Positions 36,201 to 44,894 of a stretch of 64,000 nucleotides of DNA are shown here, in pieces. The number at the start of each line of letters is the position of its first letter. Within the stretch, counting starts at the first letter, position 1. The notes below the pieces were generated by a model that saw only the letters and a program-made list of their open reading frames with translations, was not told where the DNA came from and made no database searches. A program made the translations under genes and the position numbers. Source of the stretch: Halotalea alkalilenta (lineage in GTDB: Bacteria > Pseudomonadota > Gammaproteobacteria > Pseudomonadales > Halomonadaceae); assembly GCF_001648175.1 (NCBI RefSeq), contig NZ_CP015243.1, positions 744,001 to 808,000 of the forward strand, given 5' to 3'.

Positions 36201-37349
36201 TCAGCTCGCGAGGTGTCGAGCGAGGCGTTCGAACATTGCGTCGCAGGCCTCGAGCTGTTGGATCTCGATGAACTCGTCGGGTTTGTGGCCCTGGTCCATG
36301 CAGCCGGGGCCGCAGACCACCGTCGGCACGCCGGCCTGGTCGAACAGCCCGCCCTCGGTGCCGTAGGGCACGGTGCCGAAGTCGGATCGTCCGGTGAGGG
36401 TCTGGATCAGCCGCGCCACCGGGCTGTCGGCGTCGGTGCCGAGGCCGGGATAGGCCTGCAGCGGTTCGAACTCGATGCTGGTCCGTTCGGCCACCGCGCG
36501 CATTGCAGGCACCAGCTCGTCGTCGGCATAGCGTTTCAGCTCCTCCTCGACCTCGCGCGGATCGAAGCCCGGCAGCGCACGCACCTCCCAGTCGAAGCGG
36601 CACTCGGCGGGAACGATGTTGAGCGCGTTGCCGCCTTCGATCACACCGGTCTGCACGGTGGAGAAGGGCGGGTCGAAGCGCTCGTCGCGACGCTCTGGCG
36701 CGGCGAGTCGCGTCTGGATCTCACCGAGGCGCTGGATCAGCTTGGCCGCGTACTCGATCGCATTCACTCCTCGCGGCGCATAGGCCGAGTGGCAGGCGGC
36801 GCCGTGGACGCGGCAGCGCACCCCGAGCTTGCCCTTGTGGCCGAGCACCGGGCGCAGCTCGGTGGGTTCGCCGATGATGCAGGCGATCGGTTTGACCGGG
36901 CGACGCTCCAGCGCCTCGATCAAGCTGCGCACGCCGAGACAGCCGACCTCTTCGTCATAGGAGAAGGCGAGGTGGATCGGCCGGCTCAGCGGCGCCTCGA
37001 GGAACTTCGGCACCGCTGCCAGCACGCAGGCGAGATAGCCCTTCATATCGCAGGCGCCGCGCCCGTAGAGACGCCCGTCGCGCTCGCTCATCTCGAACGG
37101 CTCGACGCTCCAGTCCTGCCCGTCGACCGGCACCACGTCGGTGTGGCCGGAGAGCACCACGCCAGCCACGTGCTCAGGACCGATGGTCGCCCAAAGGTTG
37201 GCCTTGCGGCCGTCGTCGCTCTCGATCAGTTCGGCTTCGATTCCGAACTCGGCGAGATAGCCGCGAACGAACTCGATCAATGCGAGGTTGGAGTCGCGGC
37301 TGACGGTGGGAAAACTGATCAAACGTTCGAGCAGGGCGCGGCTTTGCAT
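36201..37349 (-). CDS. ArgE-like M20 metallohydrolase (N-acyl amino acid deacylase family)
   Basis: The 382-residue protein carries all M20 zinc ligands and catalytic residues: His in SGHTDVVP, bridging Asp in GRGACDMKG, catalytic Glu pair in YDEEVG, Glu in IIGEPTE, and the C-terminal His in MDQGHKPDEF. Sequence and length resemble acetylornithine deacetylase. The position in a catabolic cluster with RidA and DUF1028 proteins suggests it may deacylate a different N-acyl compound. The ATG at 37349 follows GGAG; the longer frame upstream is not homologous. Confidence 0.88.
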   Translation of the reverse strand: MQSRALLERLISFPTVSRDSNLALIEFVRGYLAEFGIEAELIESDDGRKANLWATIGPEHVAGVVLSGHTDVVPVDGQDWSVEPFEMSERDGRLYGRGACDMKGYLACVLAAVPKFLEAPLSRPIHLAFSYDEEVGCLGVRSLIEALERRPVKPIACIIGEPTELRPVLGHKGKLGVRCRVHGAACHSAYAPRGVNAIEYAAKLIQRLGEIQTRLAAPERRDERFDPPFSTVQTGVIEGGNALNIVPAECRFDWEVRALPGFDPREVEEELKRYADDELVPAMRAVAERTSIEFEPLQAYPGLGTDADSPVARLIQTLTGRSDFGTVPYGTEGGLFDQAGVPTVVCGPGCMDQGHKPDEFIEIQQLEACDAMFERLARHLAS

Positions 37350-37383
37350 GGAAGCTCCGTTGTGGTTATTCGCTGTGAGCCGC

Positions 37384-38055
37384 TCAGTCATCTCCCGGTA
37401 CGCCGTAGCTCGGCGCGGCATCGGGAGCGTTGGCGCGGGTCAGGTAATCTTCCACCTCCAACGCATAGCGCGTCCAGAGCTCGCGCACGCCCGCGATCGG
37501 CGCATCGCCCCAGTCGACCCTTAGGTCGACCACAGGCCATGCATAGCCGGGCCGGGCGACCTTGATTCCCGCCGAGTGCACGGGCCCCGCCTCGCCGCCG
37601 TGGGCGAGCCCCGCTTCGAGCGCCACCACCAGCCGCTCGGCGAGCGCACCGGTCGAGCGTTCGAAGGCGTTGACCATCGCTTGGGGCACTCCCGCATCGG
37701 CGAGCAGGTTGCCGGCGGCCAGGCAGTCCTGGCCGATGCTGCGACCGACCACCCCGAGCGCGCGCTCGCCATCGAATGCGGCGCTGCGTCCGTGCGCGTC
37801 GATCACCGACAGCTGTCGCCACTGTGGATAGGGCTCGTCCTGCAGCAGGCGCTCTATCGCCCGCTGGGGGTCGAGGCCCTCGGCCAGCAGCGCAAGTGCC
37901 TGGATCCCGAGCGCCGGCTGGGTGACGTTCTGGGTCAGCACCGCCCCGTCCGGTGAGACGAAGGCGCAGCGGCTGGTCACGCAGATGCTCGACGACACCA
38001 CCGCGCAGCCGAGCTCCCCGGTTTGCGCGCAGCGCGCGGCGATCGAAAAGGTCAT
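37384..38055 (-). CDS. DUF1028 family protein (Ntn-hydrolase-like)
   Basis: The 223-residue protein starts directly with TFSIAARCAQTGELGCAVVS, the typical start of DUF1028 proteins, and contains TQNVTQPALGIQALALLAEG and the SIGQDCLAAGNLLA segment. The fold resembles N-terminal nucleophile hydrolases. Biochemical function is not established; these genes often neighbour peptidases and RidA. Its start overlaps the ridA-like stop by 4 bp, so the two are coupled. Confidence 0.88.
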   Translation of the reverse strand: MTFSIAARCAQTGELGCAVVSSSICVTSRCAFVSPDGAVLTQNVTQPALGIQALALLAEGLDPQRAIERLLQDEPYPQWRQLSVIDAHGRSAAFDGERALGVVGRSIGQDCLAAGNLLADAGVPQAMVNAFERSTGALAERLVVALEAGLAHGGEAGPVHSAGIKVARPGYAWPVVDLRVDWGDAPIAGVRELWTRYALEVEDYLTRANAPDAAPSYGVPGDD

Positions 38056-38489
38056 GGCGCCGTCCCCTCGCCCTCACGTGGAATCACCGCGATCACGTCG
38101 ATCTCCATCAGCCACTCGGGCTGGGCGAGGCCTGCGATGACCAGCCCGGTCGAGATCGGGAACACCCCCTTGAGCCACTTGCCGACCTCCTGGTAGACCG
38201 GCTCGCGAAAGCGCGGGTCGGTGATGTAGGTGGTGGTCTTGACGATATGGGAGAGATCGCTTCCCGCCTCTTCGAGCAGCTGCTTGACGTTCTTCATCGC
38301 TTGTTCGGCCTGGGCGCGAGGGTCGCCGAGGCCGACCAGGCGGCCCTCGAAGTCGGTGCCGACCTGGCCGCGCACGTAGACGGTATCGCCCGCGCGCACC
38401 GCCTGGCAGAGGTCGTTGTCCAGCGTCTGGTTGGGATAGGTCTCGCGGGTATTGAACATCCGGATCCGAGTATGGGTCGGCTGGGGCAT
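38052..38489 (-). CDS. RidA/YjgF family protein
   Basis: The 145-residue protein has the RidA fold sequence: NDLCQAVRAGDTVYVRGQVG, QAMKNVKQLLEEAGSDLSHI, and the Arg in PREP-like positions (DPRFREPVY). RidA-type proteins hydrolyse reactive enamines and imines to ketones. Within this cluster it may process an intermediate released by the flavin monooxygenase or a deaminating step. It could also be one of the non-deaminase Rid subfamilies. Start ATG 38489 was preferred to 38519 on alignment length. Confidence 0.88.
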   Translation of the reverse strand: MPQPTHTRIRMFNTRETYPNQTLDNDLCQAVRAGDTVYVRGQVGTDFEGRLVGLGDPRAQAEQAMKNVKQLLEEAGSDLSHIVKTTTYITDPRFREPVYQEVGKWLKGVFPISTGLVIAGLAQPEWLMEIDVIAVIPREGEGTAP

Positions 38490-38738
38490 GTGTCTTGTCC
38501 ACCATGGATGATTGGTCATCTGGAAGATGACGGAGCGTCAATGAGCTGACGCGCTTCCTGCTGCGTCGAGAAAGCGCGTGCCGTTCGAACTTACCCGCTT
38601 GGGGAGGGGGAATAAATTCACTTTACCCGGGCTTTTCCATCAATAAATTAAAACCAGTCCCGATGGCCACTGCTTTTACTTTTCGACCGCCCACGTCCGT
38701 CCTCGGGCGAATCTTTCCCGGGATGGGCTCAAGCGCCC

Positions 38739-40190
38739 TCACTGCCCCTTCACCCGTGCCGAGAGCCCGGCCGCGCGCCGGACGAAGTCCAGGGGGCCGG
38801 CGAAGTCGAAGTTGCGATAGACCGCCTGGAGGTGGGCGAAGGGCGGGGATTGGGCGAACAGCTGGAAGGTCAGCCGGTGGCCGGCGTAGTCGGAATTGAG
38901 CAGGTCACGCGCGTAGGCGAGGAGCCTGCGCCGGTCATCGGCGACCCAGTGCTCGTTGACCGAGTAGAACTTGTCGAGCCACGGCGCGGTGGCCGGATTG
39001 GCGAAATCCGCAGCGTTAGGGGTGACGCAGATCTGTCCACCGCACAGCTCGCGGGTAATGTGGATCATCTCGTGGAGCTGCGAGCAGGCGAGTACCCGGC
39101 CGGTGTAGAGCAGGCTCTGGTTGGGCATCAACAGCCCCCCGGGGCTTGGCTCGGCCAGCGCGATCGAGGCGCTGAGGTGGGCGTTGACCCCTTCGCGGTA
39201 GCAGGCCAGCCGCGCGAGCTTCTCCTGCACCGCCTGCTGGCCGTCGAGACCAGTCTGGCGCACGTTGTGCAGGGCGGTGCCGATCATCGCATCGGCGAGC
39301 TTGAGGTTGCGCTGGACGAAGGCGAAGGCGCTGTAGCGGTGCAGGGTCGCGCGGATGAACTGGGCCGCACGGGTATGGCGGTAGAACAGCACGTTCTCCC
39401 ACGGGATCAGGACGTCGTCGAAGATCACCAGCGCATCGACCTCGTCGAAGCGGTTCGACAGCGGGTAGTCGTCGATCGAGCCGCGTCCGGCGAAGCCCGT
39501 GCGGCAGATCATCTTGAGGTTGGGGCTGCCGAGGTCGCAGACGAAGCCGACCGCATAGTCGGAGTACTCGGCCTCTCCCCAGTTGGCGATGGTCGGCTTG
39601 GTGAAGGCCTGGTTGGCGTAGGCGGCGGCGGTCTCGTACTTGGCGCCGCGAACGACGATCCCGGCGTCGGTCTCCTTGACCACCCTCAGCAGCATGTCGG
39701 GGTCCTGGTCCTGGGGGCGCTTGGAGCGGTCGCCCTTGGGATCCGTGTTGGCCGAGACATGGAACGGATCGAGCTCGATCGCACGTTGGATGTGACGGCG
39801 GATGTTGCTCGAAAAGCGTGGATCGACCTCGTTGAGCACATCCTGGCCGTCGTAGAGCGACCACATCTCGCCGATGGTCTCGTCGCCGACCCGGGTGACG
39901 ATACCGCCCACGTCGTCGAGCACCGCGTCGGTGGCGCGGCGCTTGTCGTGCCAGTCGTCCTGGCTATGGGGCAGCTTGAGCGCGATCGCATGGCGTTCGC
40001 CACCCTCGTCCTGGTAGGTCATCGTCTCCTGGGTGGCGGGGTCGTGGGCCATGTCGTAGATCCGCGCGCGAATATCGACCAGCGGCTTGAGCATCGGGTG
40101 GCGGGTGACGTCTTCGACTCGCTTGCCATCAATGTAGACCTCGCGGCCGTCGCGGATCGATTCACGGTACTGCTCACCGGTCCTGATCAT
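38739..40190 (-). CDS. HpaB-family FADH2-dependent aromatic monooxygenase (oxygenase component)
   Basis: The 483-residue protein belongs to the 4-hydroxyphenylacetate 3-hydroxylase family. It starts with RTGEQYRESIRDGREVYIDG, the common N-terminus of these enzymes. Flavin-contact segments GIVVRGAKYETAAAYANQAF and DVLIPWENVLFYRH follow, and LHEMIHITRELCGGQICVTP is the acyl-CoA-dehydrogenase-like C-terminal bundle. It uses FADH2 from a reductase, probably the one at 40271, to hydroxylate a phenol or related ring. Relatives act on many substrates, so 4-hydroxyphenylacetate is not assured; no other hpa genes are present. Confidence 0.88.
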   Translation of the reverse strand: MIRTGEQYRESIRDGREVYIDGKRVEDVTRHPMLKPLVDIRARIYDMAHDPATQETMTYQDEGGERHAIALKLPHSQDDWHDKRRATDAVLDDVGGIVTRVGDETIGEMWSLYDGQDVLNEVDPRFSSNIRRHIQRAIELDPFHVSANTDPKGDRSKRPQDQDPDMLLRVVKETDAGIVVRGAKYETAAAYANQAFTKPTIANWGEAEYSDYAVGFVCDLGSPNLKMICRTGFAGRGSIDDYPLSNRFDEVDALVIFDDVLIPWENVLFYRHTRAAQFIRATLHRYSAFAFVQRNLKLADAMIGTALHNVRQTGLDGQQAVQEKLARLACYREGVNAHLSASIALAEPSPGGLLMPNQSLLYTGRVLACSQLHEMIHITRELCGGQICVTPNAADFANPATAPWLDKFYSVNEHWVADDRRRLLAYARDLLNSDYAGHRLTFQLFAQSPPFAHLQAVYRNFDFAGPLDFVRRAAGLSARVKGQ

Positions 40191-40270
40191 GTTGGTCTCC
40201 GAATATGGGCGGCGCTTGCGCCATTCGACCGAGGGCGAACGGCTGGAGTGGCCAGGGGAAAGTGGCGGGT

Positions 40271-40801
40271 TCAGGCCTCGACGACGTCACCGGCGATGTG
40301 GAAGCGCCCGTCGTGGTAGTAGAGCGCGGCGCCGCCCGAGGTGGTCAATGCCTCGACTTCGCCGATGAAGATCGTATGGGTGCCATGCTCGACGGTGCGC
40401 GCCAGCCGGCAGTCGAAGCACGAGGCGGCGCGCTCGAGCACCGGCGCGCCGCTGGCGAGGGTGTGCCAGACACCCGTGGCGAAGCGCTGCTCCAATGGCA
40501 GCGACGCGAAGCCGCGGGCGAGGCTTGCCTGGTGAGCGGCGAGAACATTGACGCAGAAGTGGCGGTTGGCATGGATCGCACGTGCGGTGCGGCTCTCGCT
40601 GAGCAGGCAGACCAGCAGCGACGGCGGGGCCTTCGACAGCGAACTCATCGCGCTGACGGTGGCGCCGAAACGACCTGCTTCACCGTCGGTGGTGACCAGG
40701 CTCACCCCGGTGCCGGCGAAGCGCATCGCATGGACGAACGCATCGCCGCTGGGTGGTGCGGCGGCATGCGACGGACGAGGCTTTGAGTTGGTGTTGTACA
40801 T
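40271..40801 (-). CDS. Flavin reductase (HpaC-like)
   Basis: The 176-residue protein has the flavin reductase-like split-barrel pattern: FAGTGVSLVTTDGEAGRFGA then TVSAMSSLSKAPPSLLVCL, FCVNVLAAHQ, and the C-terminal GRFHIAG. It should reduce FMN or FAD with NAD(P)H and supply the reduced flavin to the HpaB-type oxygenase immediately downstream (80 bp), and perhaps to the NtaA-type enzyme further along. It is the first gene of the minus-strand cluster. Confidence 0.9.
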   Translation of the reverse strand: MYNTNSKPRPSHAAAPPSGDAFVHAMRFAGTGVSLVTTDGEAGRFGATVSAMSSLSKAPPSLLVCLLSESRTARAIHANRHFCVNVLAAHQASLARGFASLPLEQRFATGVWHTLASGAPVLERAASCFDCRLARTVEHGTHTIFIGEVEALTTSGGAALYYHDGRFHIAGDVVEA

Positions 40802-40943
40802 GGTGGCCTCCTCGGTGGAGCGTTCACCTTAGCGCCGTCGCTTGGATCGCTAAAATATGCTTATCGAAGGGGCAAGATAGAAAAAGCCGATCCAGGGCCG
40901 GCCTGGCCGAGGGGAACCTTTGGCTCCGTGATAGGGTGTAGGC

Positions 40944-43052
40944 ATGCCCCACACCACGATGGAAGCCGCTATGAATGCACCCACCTCAGATCAGGACCAC
41001 GATCCCTGGCGCTGGCTGGAGGAGGTCGACTCCCCGGATGCCCTGGCTTGGGTCGAGGCACGCAACCGCGAGACCTTCGCGCTGCTCGGCGAGGACGCCG
41101 GGTTCGAGCGGCTCGCCCGGCGGCTGCTCGAGATCGAACAGCGCGACTCGCGGATTCCCTACGTCGTCGCCCGCGATCAGTGGTTCTACAACTTCTGGCA
41201 GGATAGCGAGCACCCGCGCGGGGTCTGGCGCCGCACGCAGTGGCCGAGCTACTTGAGCGATACGCCCGACTGGGAGGTGCTGATCGATGTCGATGCGCTC
41301 AACCGGCAGGAGGGCGAGCAGTGGGTCTGGCACGGTGCGCGCTGCCTGCCGCCCGAGCGTGACGGTGAGCCGTGGCGGCGCGCCTTGGTGGCGCTGTCGC
41401 GCGGTGGCGCCGACGCCGATGTGACCCGCGAGTTCGACCTCGTCGACAAGCGCTGGGTCGAGGACGGCTTCAATCGCGATGAGTCCAAGGGCGGACTCGC
41501 ATGGATCGACTTCGATCGGGTCTATGCCTACACCGACTTCGGCCCTGGCTCGCTGACCGCCTCGAACTATCCGCGCCAGGTGCGGCTCTGGCAGCGCGGC
41601 ACCGCGCTCGCCAGCGCCCCGGTGGTGTTCGAGGCCGAGCATGGCGATGTGATGGCGGTGGCCTGGCGCGACCTGACGCGCGGCTTCGAGCGCGACTTCG
41701 TGCTCCAGGTCACCTCGTTTCATAGCCAACGGCTGATCGAGCGGCTGCCGGATGGTGGCGAGCTGGTGCTCGAACTGCCGGAGGACGCCCACGCTTCGGT
41801 GCATCGCGAGTGGCTCCTGGTGCAGCCGCGCGAGGCCTGGACGGTGGATGGCGTCACCCACCCCGGCGGCGCTCTGCTGGCGATCGATTATCTCGCCTTC
41901 AAGCAGGGCGCGCGGGCGTTCGTGCGGCTGTTCACTCCCTCCCCAGGGGTGGCGCTGGAGGGGTTTTCCTGGACCCGTCACCACCTGGTGCTCGAACTGC
42001 TCGAGCACGTTCGCCAGCGGCTGGTGGTGCTGACCCCCGGACAAGGTGATGACTGGTCGCCTCGAGCGCTCGCCGGTGCTCCCCAGGGGGTGCTCGGGTT
42101 CGGCCCGCTCGATGATGAGAAGAGCGACGAGTACCTGCTCAGCGTGACCGATTTCCTCTTGCCGCCGACCCTTGCGCGCGGGCGCATCGACGACCCGGAG
42201 ATCGAGGTGGTCAAGCGCAGCGTCGCAGAGTTCGACGCCGCCGGGATGCGCGTCGAGCAGCGTTTCGCGGTGAGCCTCGACGGTACCCGGGTGCCTTACT
42301 TCCTGGTCCTGCCGCGTGATGTTTCACGTGAAACCAAGCCGCTGCCGACGCTGCTCTACGGCTATGGGGGCTTCGAGATTTCTTTGACCCCGCACTACCT
42401 GGCCGCGGCGGGAGTGGCCTGGCTCTCGCGCGGCGGGGCGATGGTGTTCGCGAATATCCGCGGCGGCGGCGAATACGGCCCCGACTGGCACCGTGCGGCG
42501 CTCAAGCAGCACCGGCACAAGGCGTTCGAGGACTTCGCCGCGGTCGCCCGTGCGCTGGTCGAGGAGGGCGTCACGGTGCCTTCGAGACTCGGCATCCAGG
42601 GCGGCTCCAACGGCGGGCTGCTGGTCGGCAACATGCTGACTCACTATCCGGAGCTGTTCGACTGCGCGGTTTGCGAGGTGCCGCTGCTCGACATGCAGCG
42701 CTACCACCGCCTGCTCGCCGGCGCCTCGTGGATCGCCGAGTACGGTGATCCCGACAGCGGCGACTGGGACGATTTTCTCCATCGCTTCTCGCCCTATCAC
42801 AATCTGCATCAGGGCACCGACTATCCGGCGGTGCTGTTCACCACCTCGACCCGCGACGACCGCGTTCACCCGGGCCATGCGCGCAAGATGGCGGCGAAGA
42901 TGGCGGCGATGGGCTGCGAGGTCCACTACTACGAGAACATCGAGGGTGGCCATGGCGGTGCCGCCGATGCACCTCAGCGCGCGCGGCTCAAAGCGCTGGC
43001 GTGGCGCTTCCTCGAGCGCCGGCTGATGGGCGACGATCGCGCTCGCGACTGA
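40944..43052 (+). CDS. Prolyl oligopeptidase family serine peptidase (S9A)
   Basis: The 702-residue protein has an N-terminal beta-propeller (about 75-430) and a C-terminal alpha/beta-hydrolase domain. The catalytic triad is visible: Ser in GGSNGG near residue 555, Asp in [11 protein letters not shown] near 639, and His in GGHGGA near 672. It cleaves short proline-containing peptides. No signal peptide is seen, so a cytoplasmic location is likely. An in-frame ATG at 40971 is an alternative start. A parS-like 16-mer (42320-42335) lies inside the gene near codon 460. Confidence 0.93.
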   Translation: MPHTTMEAAMNAPTSDQDHDPWRWLEEVDSPDALAWVEARNRETFALLGEDAGFERLARRLLEIEQRDSRIPYVVARDQWFYNFWQDSEHPRGVWRRTQWPSYLSDTPDWEVLIDVDALNRQEGEQWVWHGARCLPPERDGEPWRRALVALSRGGADADVTREFDLVDKRWVEDGFNRDESKGGLAWIDFDRVYAYTDFGPGSLTASNYPRQVRLWQRGTALASAPVVFEAEHGDVMAVAWRDLTRGFERDFVLQVTSFHSQRLIERLPDGGELVLELPEDAHASVHREWLLVQPREAWTVDGVTHPGGALLAIDYLAFKQGARAFVRLFTPSPGVALEGFSWTRHHLVLELLEHVRQRLVVLTPGQGDDWSPRALAGAPQGVLGFGPLDDEKSDEYLLSVTDFLLPPTLARGRIDDPEIEVVKRSVAEFDAAGMRVEQRFAVSLDGTRVPYFLVLPRDVSRETKPLPTLLYGYGGFEISLTPHYLAAAGVAWLSRGGAMVFANIRGGGEYGPDWHRAALKQHRHKAFEDFAAVARALVEEGVTVPSRLGIQGGSNGGLLVGNMLTHYPELFDCAVCEVPLLDMQRYHRLLAGASWIAEYGDPDSGDWDDFLHRFSPYHNLHQGTDYPAVLFTTSTRDDRVHPGHARKMAAKMAAMGCEVHYYENIEGGHGGAADAPQRARLKALAWRFLERRLMGDDRARD
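42320..42335. promoter_or_regulatory. parS-like ParB-binding site within the oligopeptidase gene
   Basis: The sequence TGTTTCACGTGAAACC matches the conserved bacterial parS 16-mer TGTTTCACGTGAAACA at 15 of 16 positions. It falls in coding sequence (codons for DVSRET), as parS sites often do. Confidence 0.5.
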
Positions 43053-43154
43053 GGTTTCAGCGCTCGTCGTCCGTGCAGAGGGTCTACGCTGAGAGGATCG
43101 CCCAGCCGTCGCTGGTTTCGACGGCGGGTCTTTCAGCATGGACGAGGAGGCTGC

Positions 43155-44885
43155 ATGGCTACGAGGAACGTCGCCGACATTCTGGTCGAGACGCTTGAGC
43201 AAGCGGGGGTCCGGCACATCTGGGGGCTGCCGGGAGACTCGCTCAACGGACTCACCGAGAGCCTGCGCCACAGCAAGCAGATCGATTGGCTCGGCGTGCG
43301 CCATGAAGAGGTGGCGGCGCTCGCCGCGGGTGCCGAGGCGGACATCAGCGGCGGGCTCGGCGTCTGCGCCGGCTCCTGCGGGCCGGGCAACCTGCATTTG
43401 ATCAACGGGCTGTTCGAGGCCCAGCGCGCCAAGGTGCCGCTGCTCGCGATCGCCGCCCAGATTCCCTCCAGCGAACTCGGCCTCGGCTACTTCCAGGAGA
43501 CCCACCCTGAGTCGCTGTTCAAGGAGTGCAGCGACTATTGCCACCTGATCTCCAAGCCCGAGCAACTGCCACGGGTGCTCGAGACCGCGATGCGCAGTGC
43601 GATCCTCAACCGCTCGGTCTCGGTGGTGGTGATCCCGGGCGACGTGGCGCTCTCGCCCGCGACGGTCAAGCATGCGAGCTGGAGCACGCCGATCGCGCCG
43701 CTGGTGGTTCCCCACGGTGATCATCTCGACCGGCTGGCCGAATATCTCGGCCAGCAGAAGCGGATCGCGATGCTCTGCGGCTACGGCTGCATGGGCGCCC
43801 ATGACGAGGTGGTAGCACTCGCGGACAAGCTCAAGGCGCCGGTGGTCCACGCGCTGCGGGGCAAGAACGCGGTCGAGTACGACAATCCGTTCGATGTCGG
43901 CATGACCGGGCTGATCGGCTTCGCCTCCGGCTACAAGGCGCTCAAGGAGTGCGACTGCCTGCTGGTGCTCGGCACCAATTTCCCCTATCGCGATTTCTAC
44001 CCCGACCACGGCAACGTGATCCAGGTCGATATCCGCCCTCACCACCTCGGACGCCGCACGCCGCTCAAGATGGGACTGGTCGGCGACGTTCGCGCCACCC
44101 TGCTTTCGTTGCTGCCACGGCTCGAGACACGCGACGATCGCCGTTTCCTCGACGCCGCGCTGGCCCACTACCGCAAATCCCGCGACGGGCTCGACGCCCT
44201 GGCGACGCCGGCCCGCGATGGCCAGCCGCTGCATCCGCAGTACGTCACCGCCAGGATCGATGCCCTCGCCACGGATGACGCGGCGTTCTCCTGCGACGTC
44301 GGCTCGCCGACGGTGTGGGCGGCACGCTACCTGAAGATGAACGGCAAACGGCATCTGACCGGCTCGTTCAACCATGGCTCGATGGCCACTGCGATGCCCC
44401 AGGCGATGGGCATGCAGGCCGCCTTTCCCGATCGCCAGGTGATCTCGCTTTCCGGCGACGGGGGCCTGAGCATGCTGATGGGGGATGTGATCTCGCTCAA
44501 GGAGCGAGGGCTCCCGGTCAAGGTGGTGGTGTTCAACAATTCGCTGCTCGGCTTCGTCGCCATGGAGATGAAGGCGGCCGGCTACATCGACGACACCACG
44601 CGCTTCGGCGCTACCGACTACGCGGCGATGGCCGAGGCGCTGGGTATCCGCGGCATCCGGGTCGATGCTTCGAGCCAGCTCGATGGCGCGCTGGCGGAGG
44701 CGTTCGCCCATCCCGGGCCGGTGATCATCGACGTGCTCACCGCGCCCCAGGAGCTATCGCTGCCGCCGAAGATCCAGGCCGCCCAGGCCAAGGGTTTCAG
44801 CCTCTACATGCTGCGCGCGGTGATGAGCGGGCGCGGCGATGAGCTGATCGATCTCGCCCGCGACAACATACCGTTGCTGCGCTGA
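43155..44885 (+). CDS. poxB: Pyruvate dehydrogenase (quinone)-type thiamine pyrophosphate enzyme
   Basis: PoxB oxidatively decarboxylates pyruvate to acetate and CO2, passing electrons to ubiquinone. The 576-residue protein has the TPP-enzyme plan. The catalytic Glu is in [15 protein letters not shown] near residue 51. The FAD-binding middle domain has [13 protein letters not shown]. The TPP motif runs from [11 protein letters not shown] near 435 to VVFNN near 463, and [14 protein letters not shown] is typical of PoxB. The C-terminal tail resembles the membrane-binding segment of PoxB. Length is close to the E. coli protein (572). Confidence 0.9.
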   Translation: MATRNVADILVETLEQAGVRHIWGLPGDSLNGLTESLRHSKQIDWLGVRHEEVAALAAGAEADISGGLGVCAGSCGPGNLHLINGLFEAQRAKVPLLAIAAQIPSSELGLGYFQETHPESLFKECSDYCHLISKPEQLPRVLETAMRSAILNRSVSVVVIPGDVALSPATVKHASWSTPIAPLVVPHGDHLDRLAEYLGQQKRIAMLCGYGCMGAHDEVVALADKLKAPVVHALRGKNAVEYDNPFDVGMTGLIGFASGYKALKECDCLLVLGTNFPYRDFYPDHGNVIQVDIRPHHLGRRTPLKMGLVGDVRATLLSLLPRLETRDDRRFLDAALAHYRKSRDGLDALATPARDGQPLHPQYVTARIDALATDDAAFSCDVGSPTVWAARYLKMNGKRHLTGSFNHGSMATAMPQAMGMQAAFPDRQVISLSGDGGLSMLMGDVISLKERGLPVKVVVFNNSLLGFVAMEMKAAGYIDDTTRFGATDYAAMAEALGIRGIRVDASSQLDGALAEAFAHPGPVIIDVLTAPQELSLPPKIQAAQAKGFSLYMLRAVMSGRGDELIDLARDNIPLLR

Positions 44886-44894
44886 CCAGCGCGT

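Noticed and set aside
38832-40319. 495-codon open frame on the plus strand
   Set aside because: It is antisense to the HpaB-like gene. The minus-strand protein has family motifs throughout, while this one has none.
42324-44711. 795-codon open frame on the minus strand
   Set aside because: It is antisense to the prolyl oligopeptidase and poxB genes, which both have clear catalytic motifs. Its product is a low-complexity His/Arg/Ala-rich sequence typical of antisense frames in GC-rich DNA.
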